Below, in pieces: positions 52,992-62,754 of a stretch of 64,000 bases of DNA. The translations under genes were made by a program, and so were the position numbers. Where the stretch lies: positions 40,351 to 104,350 of the forward strand of contig CAJOIZ010000002.1 in NCBI GenBank assembly GCA_905234835.1. Reading direction: 5' to 3'. The notes below the pieces were generated by a model. The model had not been told where the DNA came from and ran no database searches. It saw only the letters and a list, made by a program, of their open reading frames with translations. How positions within the stretch are numbered: position 1 is the stretch's first letter; each line of letters begins with the position of its first letter. This stretch comes from Paludibacteraceae bacterium (GTDB taxonomy: Bacteria > Bacteroidota > Bacteroidia > Bacteroidales > Paludibacteraceae).

Positions 52992-54953
52992 ATGAGTTAC
53001 TTAAGTTTTGACAAGACGGCACTGGTCAATCTGGACCGCAGTCTGCGGACAGAAATCCTCCATACGAACCGTGCAGGAGCCTATACGGCAACGACATTAG
53101 CGGACTGCAATACACGCAAGTACCACGGTCTGTTAGTGACTCCGCTGCCAGACAAGGGCGACGACAACTACGTGCTGCTGAGCGGATTAGACGAGACAGT
53201 CATCCAACACGGTGCAGAGTTCCACTTGGGCGTGCACCAATACGGCGAGCGGCTGTTCTACCCCAACGGACACAAGTACCTGCGGAGTTACGACTGTCAG
53301 TTGCTGTCGAAAACCACATACCGCGTAGGGGGCGTCATCCTGACCAAAGAACGTCTGTTAGTCAGTTTCGAGCCGCGTGTGCTAATCCGCTACACCTTAG
53401 TGGAGGCAGGACAGGGGACTGTGATGCGCTTTCATCCGTTCCTTGCGTTCCGTCCGACCGACAGTCTGACGCATGAGAACGGCGCCGCCGACACCCATAC
53501 AGAAGAGGTGAAGAACGGTCGGATGTGCCGTCTGTACGAGGGCTTCCCGGGGCTGTACATGCAGTTCTCGAAAAAGGCGGCATACACGGAAGATGCGCAC
53601 TGGTACAAGGATATCCACTACATGAAAGAAGCCGAGCGCGGATACGAGAGCCGTGAGGACCTGATGGTGCCCGGGTACTTTGAGGTAGCAATGAAACAGG
53701 GCGAGTCGGTGGTGTTCTCGGCAGGTGTTTCGGAAATCAATCCTGCGACGCTGAAGAGCATCTGGAAGAAGGAAGAGAGCCGCCACTGGGAAAGAGAGAC
53801 AATGTACGCGTGCCTCAGGAACGCCGCGTCGCAGTTCTACAAGAGAGAAGGCGATAAGTGTTGGTTGTTAGCAGGTTATCCGTGGTTCAAGGCAGAGGCA
53901 CGAGCGGAGTTCTTCTCCTTGGCGGACTGCACGATGGGCATCGGCCGTCCCGAATACTGGGACGCCATCATGAACAAGACGGCAGTAGGCGAGGTGCGCG
54001 CCTTCCTCGAGGGCAGGTACGAGGATATAGGTCTGAAGGGGATGGACGAGCCGGACGTGCTTCTGTGGTTCGCGAGAGTGATTCAAGAATACTCCCATTA
54101 TGTTGATATCAAACAGGTTGCAGCGCAATACGGGGAGCTGCTGTACGACATCATCGTCTTCCTGCGCGAGCAGCGTCATCCGAGGCTGTTCGTCCATCAG
54201 AACGGTCTGGTGTGGACGGACGGGACGAAACGTCCGGCGACGTGGATGAACGCGATGGAAGACGGTCTGCCCATCACGCCACGGACAGGCTATATCGTCG
54301 AACTGAACGCGCTGTGGTACAATGCTATCTGCTTCACGGCACAACTGATGCGCGAGACGGGAAAAGAACAGCGCGCCGACCTGCTTGACTACCAAGCCGA
54401 ACTTGCCCGCGATCAGTTCGTTGCGATGTTCTGGAACGGCTACTACCTTGACGACTATGTGACAGGCAGTTACCATGACAAAGAGGTGCGTCCGAACCAG
54501 ATATGGGCGGTGTCGCTGCCCTACTCCCCCCTCGACAGGATGCAGCAGAAGGCAGTGGTGGATATATGCACGAAGGAACTATACACGCCGAAGGGGCTGC
54601 GGACGCTGTCGCCAAAGAGCGGGTTCTATCGTCCGGTCTATATCGGCGGACACAAAGAACGCAACCGCAACCTGCACAACGGACCCGTGTTCCCGCTGAG
54701 CATAGCCGCCTACGGGAAAGCGTATATGCGTGTGTATCAGCACAGCGGGGCAAGTTTTATGCGCCGTCTGTTAGCGGGTTACGAAGCAGAGATGCGCGAA
54801 CTGACCATCGGGACGCTGAGCGAACTATACGACGGCAACCCGCCATTCAAAGGGCACGGCGGCATGAGTTACGCACCAAGTGTGAGCGGAGTGATAGGGA
54901 TATACAACTGTCTGAACGAATTGGAACAAAACGCAGATAACCAGCCTTCTTAA
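52992..54953 (+). CDS. Glycogen debranching enzyme, GH133 type
   Basis: 653 residues. The N-terminal GDE_N domain (about 15-230) starts with N-R-A-G-A-Y-T-A-T-T and has N-T-R-K-Y-H-G-L-L-V. The C-terminal alpha/alpha toroid (about 270-645) shows L-L-A-G-Y-P-W-F and W-M-N-A-M-E-D-G, with F-K-G-H-G-G-M-S-Y near the end. It is an amylo-alpha-1,6-glucosidase that removes branch-point glucose. Cytosolic. The next gene, a GT4 glycosyltransferase, begins 2 bases after its stop; the pair is a known Bacteroidales glycogen cassette. Confidence 0.92.
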   Translation: MSYLSFDKTALVNLDRSLRTEILHTNRAGAYTATTLADCNTRKYHGLLVTPLPDKGDDNYVLLSGLDETVIQHGAEFHLGVHQYGERLFYPNGHKYLRSYDCQLLSKTTYRVGGVILTKERLLVSFEPRVLIRYTLVEAGQGTVMRFHPFLAFRPTDSLTHENGAADTHTEEVKNGRMCRLYEGFPGLYMQFSKKAAYTEDAHWYKDIHYMKEAERGYESREDLMVPGYFEVAMKQGESVVFSAGVSEINPATLKSIWKKEESRHWERETMYACLRNAASQFYKREGDKCWLLAGYPWFKAEARAEFFSLADCTMGIGRPEYWDAIMNKTAVGEVRAFLEGRYEDIGLKGMDEPDVLLWFARVIQEYSHYVDIKQVAAQYGELLYDIIVFLREQRHPRLFVHQNGLVWTDGTKRPATWMNAMEDGLPITPRTGYIVELNALWYNAICFTAQLMRETGKEQRADLLDYQAELARDQFVAMFWNGYYLDDYVTGSYHDKEVRPNQIWAVSLPYSPLDRMQQKAVVDICTKELYTPKGLRTLSPKSGFYRPVYIGGHKERNRNLHNGPVFPLSIAAYGKAYMRVYQHSGASFMRRLLAGYEAEMRELTIGTLSELYDGNPPFKGHGGMSYAPSVSGVIGIYNCLNELEQNADNQPS

Positions 54954-54955
54954 CT

Positions 54956-56095
54956 ATGAAAGCACTGATGTTCGGGTGGGAGTTCCCGCCACATATTCTC
55001 GGAGGTTTAGGCACAGCGAGTTACGGACTGACCTACGGTCTGGCGCAGCAGGGGGACATGGAGATTGTGTTTGTTCTTCCCCGCCGCTGGGGCGGCGAAG
55101 AGGAGTCGTTCCTGCGTATCATCGGAGCGGACAGCGTGGACGTGCCGGGACGCGGACACATCGAGTTCTCGGGCCGCTATCCCGACAACCTGTTGGAAGA
55201 GATAAGCAACTATGAGCAGGTCGCCGGCGTGCTGGCCCGTCAAGAATCGTTCGATGTGATTCATTCGCATGACTGGCTGACTTATCCTGCGGGCGTTACC
55301 GCCAAGCGGCTGAGCGGCAAGCCGTTAGTCATCCACGTCCATGCAACCGACTTTGACCGTTCGCGAGGTCAGGTCAATCCGACCGTTTATGCGATTGAGC
55401 GGCAAGGGATGGATATGGCGGACCATATCATGTGCGTGAGCAACCTGACGCGGCAGACGGTGATAGATAAATACGGTCAGTCGCCAGAAAAGGTCTCGAC
55501 GGTGCATAACGCGGTGTTCCCGTTGGCCAACCCCGATGAGTTCAAGCACCATGCGAGGAAAGACCACTTAGTGACATTCTTAGGCAGAATAACGATGCAG
55601 AAGGGACCGGAGTACTTTGTGGAAGCCGCAGCAAGAGTTCTTCGACAGACTGACAATGTGCGGTTTGTGATGGCTGGCAGCGGGGACAAGATGAACGAGA
55701 TGATTGACCTTGTGGCACGCAGAGGGATAGCCACGCGCTTCCATTTTCCGGGATTCATGCGCGGGAAACAGGTGCAACAACTATTAGCCGATTCGGACGT
55801 GTACATCATGCCTTCGGTGAGCGAGCCGTTCGGCATATCGCCGTTGGAAGCCATGCAAGTGGGCTGTCCTACGATCATATCGAACCAGTCGGGCTGCGCG
55901 GAGATTCTTCACCACGCCATCAAGACGGACTACTGGGACATTGACGCGATGGCGGACGCCATCCACGCGATTGTGACCAATCCCGCCCTGTACAAGTCGC
56001 TGAGCGAAGAGGGACGCAAGGAGGTAAACTGCATCCGCTGGGAGGATGCGGGGAAGAAAGTGCGCGCAGTATATGACCTTGTAACGCGCCGATAA
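54956..56095 (+). CDS. GT4 glycosyltransferase, glycogen synthase-like
   Basis: 379 residues, GT-B fold. The N-terminus M-F-G-W-E-F-P-P-H-I-L-G-G-L-G-T is the acceptor/nucleotide loop of glycogen synthase-like GT4 enzymes. V-I-H-S-H-D-W-L-T is in the first domain, and E-P-F-G-I-S-P-L-E-A-M-Q with the E-x7-E donor motif is in the second. It starts 2 bases after the debranching gene, so a role in making alpha-1,4-glucan is likely. The stop overlaps the ispE start (TAATG). Confidence 0.9.
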   Translation: MKALMFGWEFPPHILGGLGTASYGLTYGLAQQGDMEIVFVLPRRWGGEEESFLRIIGADSVDVPGRGHIEFSGRYPDNLLEEISNYEQVAGVLARQESFDVIHSHDWLTYPAGVTAKRLSGKPLVIHVHATDFDRSRGQVNPTVYAIERQGMDMADHIMCVSNLTRQTVIDKYGQSPEKVSTVHNAVFPLANPDEFKHHARKDHLVTFLGRITMQKGPEYFVEAAARVLRQTDNVRFVMAGSGDKMNEMIDLVARRGIATRFHFPGFMRGKQVQQLLADSDVYIMPSVSEPFGISPLEAMQVGCPTIISNQSGCAEILHHAIKTDYWDIDAMADAIHAIVTNPALYKSLSEEGRKEVNCIRWEDAGKKVRAVYDLVTRR

Positions 56096-56907
56096 TGATG
56101 CAGATACGAGCCAACTGCAAAGTGAATGTCGGGCTGCGCGTGAGGCGCAAAAGGGATGACGGTTACCACGAGATAGAGACGCTATTCTATCCCGTCTATG
56201 GGCTGTATGACCTGATAGACATAGAGAAGGACGAGCGCGAAGGCCAACATATCACACTGACGACAAGCGGCATAGGGGTGGATTGTGCGGCAGATGACAA
56301 CCTAATTGTACGGGCATACCTGCGTATGGCGGCGATGTACACAGGAGTCGGTAGTGTGCGTGTACACTTGGAGAAACGCGTTCCTTTCGGTGCAGGATTA
56401 GGCGGCGGGTCGTCGGACGCGACGCATGTAGTGAAGGCTATCAATGAGCTGTTTGCGTTAGGTCTGACACGGGAGCAGATGGCGGAGGCGGTCCGTCCGA
56501 TAGGGGCTGACTGCGCGTTTTTTCTATATAACACCCCCTGTATGGCAACAGGAATCGGCGAAAAGATTCGCCCTGTGGATTTCTCGTGGGCCAGCAAGCG
56601 AATGGTGATGATTAAGCCGCCGGTAAGCGTCAGCACCAAAGAGGCATACGCGGGCATACGGCTGCACGACGAGCCGCTTGACATACAGGTGAACGACTTT
56701 GAGGAGACCGTTTTCGCACGCTATCCGATATTAGGCCGTGTGAAACAAGCGCTGATGAACGCAGGAGCCGAATACGCCGCTATGTCAGGTAGCGGGAGTG
56801 TTGTCTATGGCGTTTTTGAGAAGGATACGGAACGTGGTTCCCTGCCCCTGAACCGACTGATAGACGAAGATCTTGCCGCCATGGTAATCTTCGATGATAC
56901 GCTTTGA
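56095..56907 (+). CDS. ispE: 4-diphosphocytidyl-2-C-methyl-D-erythritol kinase
   Basis: 270 residues of the GHMP kinase family. The N-terminus A-N-C-K-V-N-V-G-L binds substrate. The ATP loop is P-F-G-A-G-L-G-G-G-S-S-D-A. The C-terminal glycine loop is A-A-M-S-G-S-G-S. It phosphorylates CDP-ME in the MEP isoprenoid pathway. It begins on the last base of the GT4 stop. Its last 123 bases, including the codons after the G-S-G-S loop, overlap the end of the histidine kinase gene on the other strand. Confidence 0.95.
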   Translation: MMQIRANCKVNVGLRVRRKRDDGYHEIETLFYPVYGLYDLIDIEKDEREGQHITLTTSGIGVDCAADDNLIVRAYLRMAAMYTGVGSVRVHLEKRVPFGAGLGGGSSDATHVVKAINELFALGLTREQMAEAVRPIGADCAFFLYNTPCMATGIGEKIRPVDFSWASKRMVMIKPPVSVSTKEAYAGIRLHDEPLDIQVNDFEETVFARYPILGRVKQALMNAGAEYAAMSGSGSVVYGVFEKDTERGSLPLNRLIDEDLAAMVIFDDTL

Positions 56908-57945
56908 GAGCGACAGCCCGAGTCCCCAGCCGCGTTGCTTGGTGGTAAAGCCAGGGCGGAAGATACGCTTGAAATGATTGCGGTCGATACCTTTTCCCGT
57001 ATCGGACACGTCCAACACCAGATTTTTATTTTCCTTGTGCAGCCGTAGCGTGATACTTCCAGTTCCGCTGATGGCATCGATGGCGTTCTTGATGAGGTTC
57101 TCCAAGACCCATTGGAAGAGGGGCGCGTTGAGGCATGTCTGCACATCACGGCAGTTGTCCGCGCAGTCACAGCGGAGTGTCACTTTCTTAGATATACGCG
57201 CCTGCATATAGGCGATGGTCTGACCGATGACCGGGACAACGGGCTGGAGAGTCAGTTCGGGTTCGCTGCCAATCTTGGAGAAACGTTCGGTGATGGCCTG
57301 CAGGCGGGTGATGTCGAGTTGGATCTGGGGGATGTATTCATCATCGGGATAGCGTTGCTGAAGGAGTTGCTGCCATGCGGCAAGGGATGAGATGGGGGTG
57401 CCGAGCTGATGAGCCGTTTCTTTAGTAAGTCCAACCCATACGCGGTTCTGTTCGCTGCGTTGAGTGGTAAAGATGACCACGAGGGCAATGATGACGAAGA
57501 GGGCGAGTACGCCAAAGGAAATATAGGGGTAGATATGCAGGTGGCGGAGCGCGATGGAGTCGTCGTAGAAGAGGTATTGCGTAGTGTTTTCGTCGATGTC
57601 CACAACAATGGGCCCGTGGAGGAGAGTCGGATCAGCAACCGTGTCGCTAACATTGCGAGTGAGGAGGATATTGCCGTCGGCATCCAGCATATAGACGGGG
57701 ATATTGGTATTGTCCTCAATGATATAGGACACAAAATCTATATCAGTGTTTTCGTCCGCCTGAATGAACTGCCTCGTCGCCTCCGCCCATATCTCCATCA
57801 GTTTGGTTTCTTCCTCGGCAAGACGGAGAGAGATGAAATTGGAATAGATGATGGACACTACCACAAAAACGATGGAGAAGGCGAGAGCTATCTCCCAAAC
57901 ATGGTGGTAATGAAGGCGGTCGATGAATGAAACCGTACGTTTCAT
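56785..57945 (-). CDS. Membrane sensor histidine kinase
   Basis: 386 residues. TM1 (about 17-38), an extracytoplasmic loop of about 100 residues with Asp/Glu-rich patches, then TM2 (about 141-160). The H-box is T-K-E-T-A-H-Q-L-G-T-P with His179. The N-box is E-N-L-I-K-N-A-I-D-A, and the G-boxes are S-D-T-G-K-G-I-D and G-W-G-L-G-L-S-L. No HAMP domain is evident. No response regulator gene is adjacent; the HTH-less NtrC-type regulator is 42 kb away. The 3' end overlaps ispE antisense by 123 bases, within its ATPase C-terminal strands. Confidence 0.92.
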   Translation of the reverse strand: MKRTVSFIDRLHYHHVWEIALAFSIVFVVVSIIYSNFISLRLAEEETKLMEIWAEATRQFIQADENTDIDFVSYIIEDNTNIPVYMLDADGNILLTRNVSDTVADPTLLHGPIVVDIDENTTQYLFYDDSIALRHLHIYPYISFGVLALFVIIALVVIFTTQRSEQNRVWVGLTKETAHQLGTPISSLAAWQQLLQQRYPDDEYIPQIQLDITRLQAITERFSKIGSEPELTLQPVVPVIGQTIAYMQARISKKVTLRCDCADNCRDVQTCLNAPLFQWVLENLIKNAIDAISGTGSITLRLHKENKNLVLDVSDTGKGIDRNHFKRIFRPGFTTKQRGWGLGLSLSKRIIEDYHGGKIFVYQSVQGQGTTFRILLKNAIDNTPAT

Positions 57946-57975
57946 AGATAAAAATCAGTTTTTTGACGAATTTAT

Positions 57976-58006
57976 TTGCACGTGTGAAAAACCTGCCGTA
58001 CTTTTG
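57976..58006 (+). promoter_or_regulatory. Promoter of tRNA-Glu
   Basis: TTG 57976-57978, 20 bases, TACTTTTG 57999-58006, placing the start about 8 bases before the tRNA. Confidence 0.78.
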
Positions 58007-58019
58007 CGCGCTGTTTTGA

Positions 58020-58092
58020 GGTGCTATCGTCTAGTGGCCTAGGACAACGGCCTCTCACGCCGTAAACCCCGGTTCGAGTCCGGGTAGCACTA
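58020..58092 (+). tRNA. tRNA-Glu (CUC)
   Basis: 73 bases with full cloverleaf: acceptor GGTGCTA/TAGCACT (one G-T pair at the end), D-arm CGTCTAGTGGCCTAGGAC, anticodon loop CT-CTC-AC, T-arm CCCGG-TTCGAGT-CCGGG. The anticodon CUC reads GAG. The genome must add CCA, because it is not encoded (CAA follows the discriminator A). Confidence 0.95.
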
Positions 58093-58093
58093 C

Positions 58094-58149
58094 AAGCGTA
58101 AGAGAAAGAGCAGATTACCGAATGGCGATCTGCTCTTTCTCTTACGCTT
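58094..58149. terminator. 22-bp perfect hairpin, bidirectional terminator
   Basis: AAGCGTAAGAGAAAGAGCAG(AT) pairs perfectly over 22 bp across a 12-base loop. The right arm runs to the alpha-amylase stop codon at 58149. It closes both the tRNA and the amylase transcripts. Confidence 0.9.
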
Positions 58150-60632
58150 TATTGTATCCTATTCCCCGAAACAGAATAGACGCTACCGTCTTCACGGATA
58201 ATCCGTAACGTGCCATCAATGATCAGCTTGCGCGTGGACGATACGGATTGCGGGAGGATGTACTCCAAGGAGGTCAGATCCTCATAACTATCGGGAACAA
58301 CGGGTGCAGCAATATACGAACCAGTGAAGACTTTGATTTCGTTGGGCCGCAGGGTGCAGGACTCCGCCGCTTCCTGCCCTCCGTCAAGATAGTCATACCA
58401 CGTGCCTGAAGGCAATGTGACGGTCTGTGATGCCGTGGCAGAAAAGTTACCTACAGCAAACACCTGATTGCTCCATTGAACGCTCTTGATAGCGGCTTTC
58501 TCATTGAGGGACGATGCTGTCGGGTTGCCGGCAAAGACGTGCGGCAAGAGACGCGTACGGAGTTGCAAGATTCGTGCAAGCCGCTGATAACCCTGCATAC
58601 GCGGTCCGGCTGCCATCCACGTTTCAGGACGGTACTTAACGGACATCTTGACTTCGTAATCAACAGTGTTGGTGCCTGTTTCGCTTTTGCCATAGGCATC
58701 GATGCCGTCTGTACCGAAACGTCCCTGCTCGTCCTGGAACTTGGAGAAATCGAAGGCGAGTTCGTCAAAATGGTAGAAGAGTTGGGGACCATTGAGCAGA
58801 CACTGGAGACCAATGACCAACGGAATACGTGCAGCGCGTGACGCTTCGGAAGTCTGGAGGTCACCTGCACCCCACTTTTTGGCTTTGAAGAAGGGACGCT
58901 CCTCATCATGGTTATTGAAATATGATACATAGTTGTCCGAGTTGGCGTCGTTAAGTCCGTCACCCTGCAGCCAAGCACCTGTCGCCTGCTGGAAAACGTA
59001 GGAGGTGTTCTGCCAACACATCATTCCCTGCGAAACAAATTTCGGGCGGTCGGTTCCCATGCTATTGCCCCAATGCTCAAGCATCAGGTACGAGCCAGGC
59101 GAAACGGACTGCATCACATCGTAGTACTCCTTAATATTGGCGGGGGCGTTGTAGGTCTTTCCGCAAAGTCCGTGGCTGAGGTCTAAACGATAACCGTCCA
59201 CCTTGTATTCATCAAGCCAGTAGGCGACAGCGCGGCGGAACATGTCCCTGACAGGTTCAAAATCGTGATTCCAATCCTGATATACATTGTCCGGATGAGG
59301 GGCAGTGACGTTGAAGCAGGGGTTGAACTTGAGGTCGTTGCCGTAGGGATAGAGTTTGTTCATCGGGTTGTTGCCTGTAGCGTGGTTGAAAACCATGTCG
59401 AGGACAACAGCCATTCCGCGCTTGTGACACTCGTCAATGAAGCGTTTGAGCATATCGGGTGTGCCGTAGGCCTTGTCAAGCGCGAAGTAGTGGTTGGGGG
59501 AATAGCCCCACGAGTTGTTACCATCAAATTCGCAGACAGGCATCAGTTCAACGCAGTTAACACCGAGGTTCTGGATGTAGTCAAGTCGTTTGATCAGTCC
59601 GGGAATGTTGCGCTCAGGAGTATGGTCGTATATCCAGAGTTCGTAGATGACGAGGTTGTTCCTATCAGGACGCTGAAATGAGGTAGTGGAAGATGACCAA
59701 GCGTAAGGTGTCTTGCCAGACTGTAAAACCGAGACGTAGCCTTCCGCACCTTTCATAGGATAGGCGATAAGGGATGGGTCTGTCCAGCGGGGTTCATAAT
59801 TATCGTCACCTGTAAGCAGTTTCTCAGAGAAGAGATCGGAGATGAGCATCTTCACTCCGTCGGCACGTACCACGGCATACTGGAAACGGTATTCACGCCC
59901 CTTCTCGATAGGAACAGTAATCCAGAAATAGTTGCCGTCACGCTTCATCTGGTAGTCGTTGTTGAGTTCCCAGTCCGTCATATCTCCGATGAGGTAAACA
60001 TGTTGTGCAGGTACAAGGACGGTGTTGTCGTTGGCAGTCTTGTTGCCTGCAGCGAAGGTGCAGAGAGTAACGGATGTACCATCTTGCGAGTAATATATAC
60101 CGTTGAAGACACCGGCAGGTCGCGCCTGCTCAACGACGGGTGCGAAAACGAAATCCTCCCAGATGGACTCCTTGTTCTCCTTGCCGAGGTAGATGAGGAT
60201 ATCACCGTTGGACGTGGAAGAACTTTTGCCCTGAAGGGAGTTGTTTCCTTGTCCGTTGTGGAAAACCATCACAATAGCAATGATATTTTCCGTAGAGGGT
60301 GCACCGTAGAAGTCGTAGAGGTTGTTGATAGTGAGCGTCCATTTATCCCCCGCTTGGGTCCAAGCTGTTTCCTGCTTCGTACCCCAAGCGTTTTCGGACT
60401 TGATATATTTCCAATCAGTGATGTTGGTACTTTGGTCGGTGATGAGTCCCATGTGGGAGTAACATTCCGTAGCCGTTTTCATACCTCCTGTTCCCTGTGA
60501 CGGGTCGAAGGTAAACTCTATCGCACCAGTATAGCCGAAAGGAATGACTGCGGGATTAGTAGTGACCTGCGCTTTCAGGAGAAAGGCAAAAGACAGGAAA
60601 ACGGGGAGGATGAGGAGTCTGAACGATTTCAT
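58149..60632 (-). CDS. Secreted alpha-amylase family protein (GH13) with short C-terminal tag
   Basis: 827 residues with a signal peptide (MKSFRLLILPVFLSFAFLL). Residues about 20-330 hold one or two beta-sandwich modules including a CBM48/E-set-like unit (H-V-Y-L-I-G-D-M-T-D-W). The GH13 barrel at about 330-720 has V-D-G-Y-R-L-D-L (nucleophile near 484), L-M-L-E-H-W-G (acid/base Glu near 519) and N-N-H-D-E-E (third Asp). The protein ends G-T-L-R-I-I-R-E-D-G-S-V-Y-S-V-S-G, the shared tag. It degrades alpha-glucans outside the cell. It lies 24 bases after the C10 protease gene. Confidence 0.9.
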   Translation of the reverse strand: MKSFRLLILPVFLSFAFLLKAQVTTNPAVIPFGYTGAIEFTFDPSQGTGGMKTATECYSHMGLITDQSTNITDWKYIKSENAWGTKQETAWTQAGDKWTLTINNLYDFYGAPSTENIIAIVMVFHNGQGNNSLQGKSSSTSNGDILIYLGKENKESIWEDFVFAPVVEQARPAGVFNGIYYSQDGTSVTLCTFAAGNKTANDNTVLVPAQHVYLIGDMTDWELNNDYQMKRDGNYFWITVPIEKGREYRFQYAVVRADGVKMLISDLFSEKLLTGDDNYEPRWTDPSLIAYPMKGAEGYVSVLQSGKTPYAWSSSTTSFQRPDRNNLVIYELWIYDHTPERNIPGLIKRLDYIQNLGVNCVELMPVCEFDGNNSWGYSPNHYFALDKAYGTPDMLKRFIDECHKRGMAVVLDMVFNHATGNNPMNKLYPYGNDLKFNPCFNVTAPHPDNVYQDWNHDFEPVRDMFRRAVAYWLDEYKVDGYRLDLSHGLCGKTYNAPANIKEYYDVMQSVSPGSYLMLEHWGNSMGTDRPKFVSQGMMCWQNTSYVFQQATGAWLQGDGLNDANSDNYVSYFNNHDEERPFFKAKKWGAGDLQTSEASRAARIPLVIGLQCLLNGPQLFYHFDELAFDFSKFQDEQGRFGTDGIDAYGKSETGTNTVDYEVKMSVKYRPETWMAAGPRMQGYQRLARILQLRTRLLPHVFAGNPTASSLNEKAAIKSVQWSNQVFAVGNFSATASQTVTLPSGTWYDYLDGGQEAAESCTLRPNEIKVFTGSYIAAPVVPDSYEDLTSLEYILPQSVSSTRKLIIDGTLRIIREDGSVYSVSGNRIQ

Positions 60633-60656
60633 AGTCGGATTATGGTTAATGGATTA

Positions 60657-62663
60657 TTAATGTATAAGTATGCCCTGAGCATTGTATTCCTGATTGTCAC
60701 GGATGATGACCAACCGCCCGTTACAGAAAATCTTTTGGGCTTTCGTTTCATCAACTTGAATGGCAGGGATGTCTGTGATGGTCTGTCTCGCATAAACGGC
60801 TACAGGCTCCTGCGGCTTCTGATAGGCGGAGAATAGCCGCGAGTGGGAGTTATAACTGATAGTGTTGTGTGAGTTGTTCCCTTGGGCGGTAATCTGTGCT
60901 TCTCCGTCCTCAATGCGAATCGCCCAAGAGGCATCCGCTGTGAGTTGCGACTGTGTACGGAGGTAGTTCTTGCTGGAAGAGGCGGCATAAAGATAACCGT
61001 CCTTCGTATGCAAGCCGAATGTACCATCCGATGTGCCTTGTGTCAGAGTTAGGATCTGCACATCTGTGTTGTTTTCATCCTCAATCTGGATAGCGTTACC
61101 GCTGATGGTAACGGCTGCCTCAGAACGGTTGTTTTTGTTCTGAGTGATACCCAAAGCAACTTGATTATCTTCATTCACAATCAGTATTTCGTCACCTACA
61201 AGGAGGTCTTTCTCATCTACAACGAGAACAAAATCGCGAGAAGCAGCCACCTCGCCCGTCACAACAACTGTGGCAGAAGCCTGCTGACCGTCTGCCGTGG
61301 CTGTAATAACAGCGGTACCCGGACTGACACCTTTAACGGTGCCGCTACTAACTGTAGCTACGGTCGGATCGGAGGATGACCAAGAAGCTATGCGTACAGA
61401 TGAGTTGGTAGGAAGGATGGTTGCATAGAGGGTCTGTCTTTCGTTGATACGGAGGGTAACCGAAGCAGGGCTGACAGATACACTCTCCACAGCGATGTGT
61501 TCTGTCTGAGCGGGTTCGATACCAAAGATAGCATCAAGGTCGGATGAAAACTCATAGCCTTCGTAGTCGAGCGCTGTGATGGCAAAGTGTCCGTTGCCGT
61601 CGCCAGACCATCCCCAGTTGATATGCAGTTTGCCATTATTGTCACGTCCGTCGCACACGAATTCGTGTCCGCCTTCGCCGTATGTGTCATTTCCACCCAA
61701 GATGACGGGACGGCCCTGCTCAAGGTCATCATAGATATAACTGAGTATCTGCGGCGTTTTGACAGAGTATTCTGCCGGTGAGAAATTGGCTACCCCATAG
61801 TCTCTCTGGCTGAGCTGGGTAACAAATTTATCCACATTGTATCCAAAGTACTTAACCAGTCCTGCCGCCATATCATCGGTATAGGCACCGCTCCCTTCAT
61901 CATAGGAATAATCCATATCACAGGCGACTCCGCAATGGAGCATAAGAGTGGCGACCGCCTTTGCCTGGTCGGCATTGTAGGAGCCAGCATAGGACTCGAG
62001 CATATTGTCCCAGTCGTATGGTACATTGAAATCGGCGGAAACAGTCTTTTTCAGTTGTGTACTTGTATAGGAGTGCGAGCCTGTACCCTGTGCCGGGTAT
62101 TTCCACATACGCATCACCTGTGCCGTAGCCGTAGCGACACAGCCGGTAAGCGAACGGTGGGTACCATCAAGAGGGCAAAGGTTGCTGTAGGGTTTCTCCT
62201 GATCGTATTCAATACCACCCAAGAGGGGCTCAACAGGAGTGTAATCCTGCACGGCAGCAGGGGTCATTGCTTCACTTACAGCAGAGACGGCTGCGAGTTG
62301 TTTAGCATATCTCTCCAACCACCAGCGCATACTCGGGTTGGCAGTCGAATAATCAAAATCGCCGTGGTCAGTATAACCGAGGATAGGGAGTGCACGTGTA
62401 TCGGCACTAACGAAGACGGCACCTTGCTGCTGAGGTTGGTTGAAGACGTAATATGCAGTGGTAGTCTGACCCGCGACAGTGGCTGTATAAGCCAGTTGCA
62501 TCTCACCAGCCACAGCAGGTGCTGTACGGCGCGCACGGAGTTGTGTGTGCTGATTGACAAAATGCGCCGCCACTTCGGCAGCCTGTTCAACAGAGCGTTC
62601 GTCCGCCATAAGAGAAAGAACGAACGACAAGGAGAGGAGAATAGAAAAGAGTCGTTTCATCAT
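60657..62663 (-). CDS. C10 (streptopain-type) cysteine protease with BIG2 domain
   Basis: 668 residues with a signal peptide (FSILLSLSFVLSLMA). A propeptide/inhibitor domain (about 25-145) precedes the C10 peptidase, with catalytic Cys175 (S-L-T-G-C-V-A-T-A) and His333 (G-G-H-E-F-V-C-D-G); I-N-W-G-W-S-G-D-G follows. A BIG2 Ig-like domain lies at about 395-475 (S-V-S-P-A-S-V-T-L). Then a further beta module and the tag G-R-L-V-I-I-R-D-N-Q-E-Y-N-A-Q-G. Secreted; it may process surface proteins or degrade host or food protein. In line with the amylase and CBM26 genes. Confidence 0.9.
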   Translation of the reverse strand: MMKRLFSILLSLSFVLSLMADERSVEQAAEVAAHFVNQHTQLRARRTAPAVAGEMQLAYTATVAGQTTTAYYVFNQPQQQGAVFVSADTRALPILGYTDHGDFDYSTANPSMRWWLERYAKQLAAVSAVSEAMTPAAVQDYTPVEPLLGGIEYDQEKPYSNLCPLDGTHRSLTGCVATATAQVMRMWKYPAQGTGSHSYTSTQLKKTVSADFNVPYDWDNMLESYAGSYNADQAKAVATLMLHCGVACDMDYSYDEGSGAYTDDMAAGLVKYFGYNVDKFVTQLSQRDYGVANFSPAEYSVKTPQILSYIYDDLEQGRPVILGGNDTYGEGGHEFVCDGRDNNGKLHINWGWSGDGNGHFAITALDYEGYEFSSDLDAIFGIEPAQTEHIAVESVSVSPASVTLRINERQTLYATILPTNSSVRIASWSSSDPTVATVSSGTVKGVSPGTAVITATADGQQASATVVVTGEVAASRDFVLVVDEKDLLVGDEILIVNEDNQVALGITQNKNNRSEAAVTISGNAIQIEDENNTDVQILTLTQGTSDGTFGLHTKDGYLYAASSSKNYLRTQSQLTADASWAIRIEDGEAQITAQGNNSHNTISYNSHSRLFSAYQKPQEPVAVYARQTITDIPAIQVDETKAQKIFCNGRLVIIRDNQEYNAQGILIH

Positions 62664-62754
62664 AAAGGTATTATTGTTTCAGCCCTTACTGAGTTGCATT
62701 GGTAAGCAAGGGCGGTAATCAGCCGCCCTTGCCTGAAAATGAGGAGCAGAAAAG

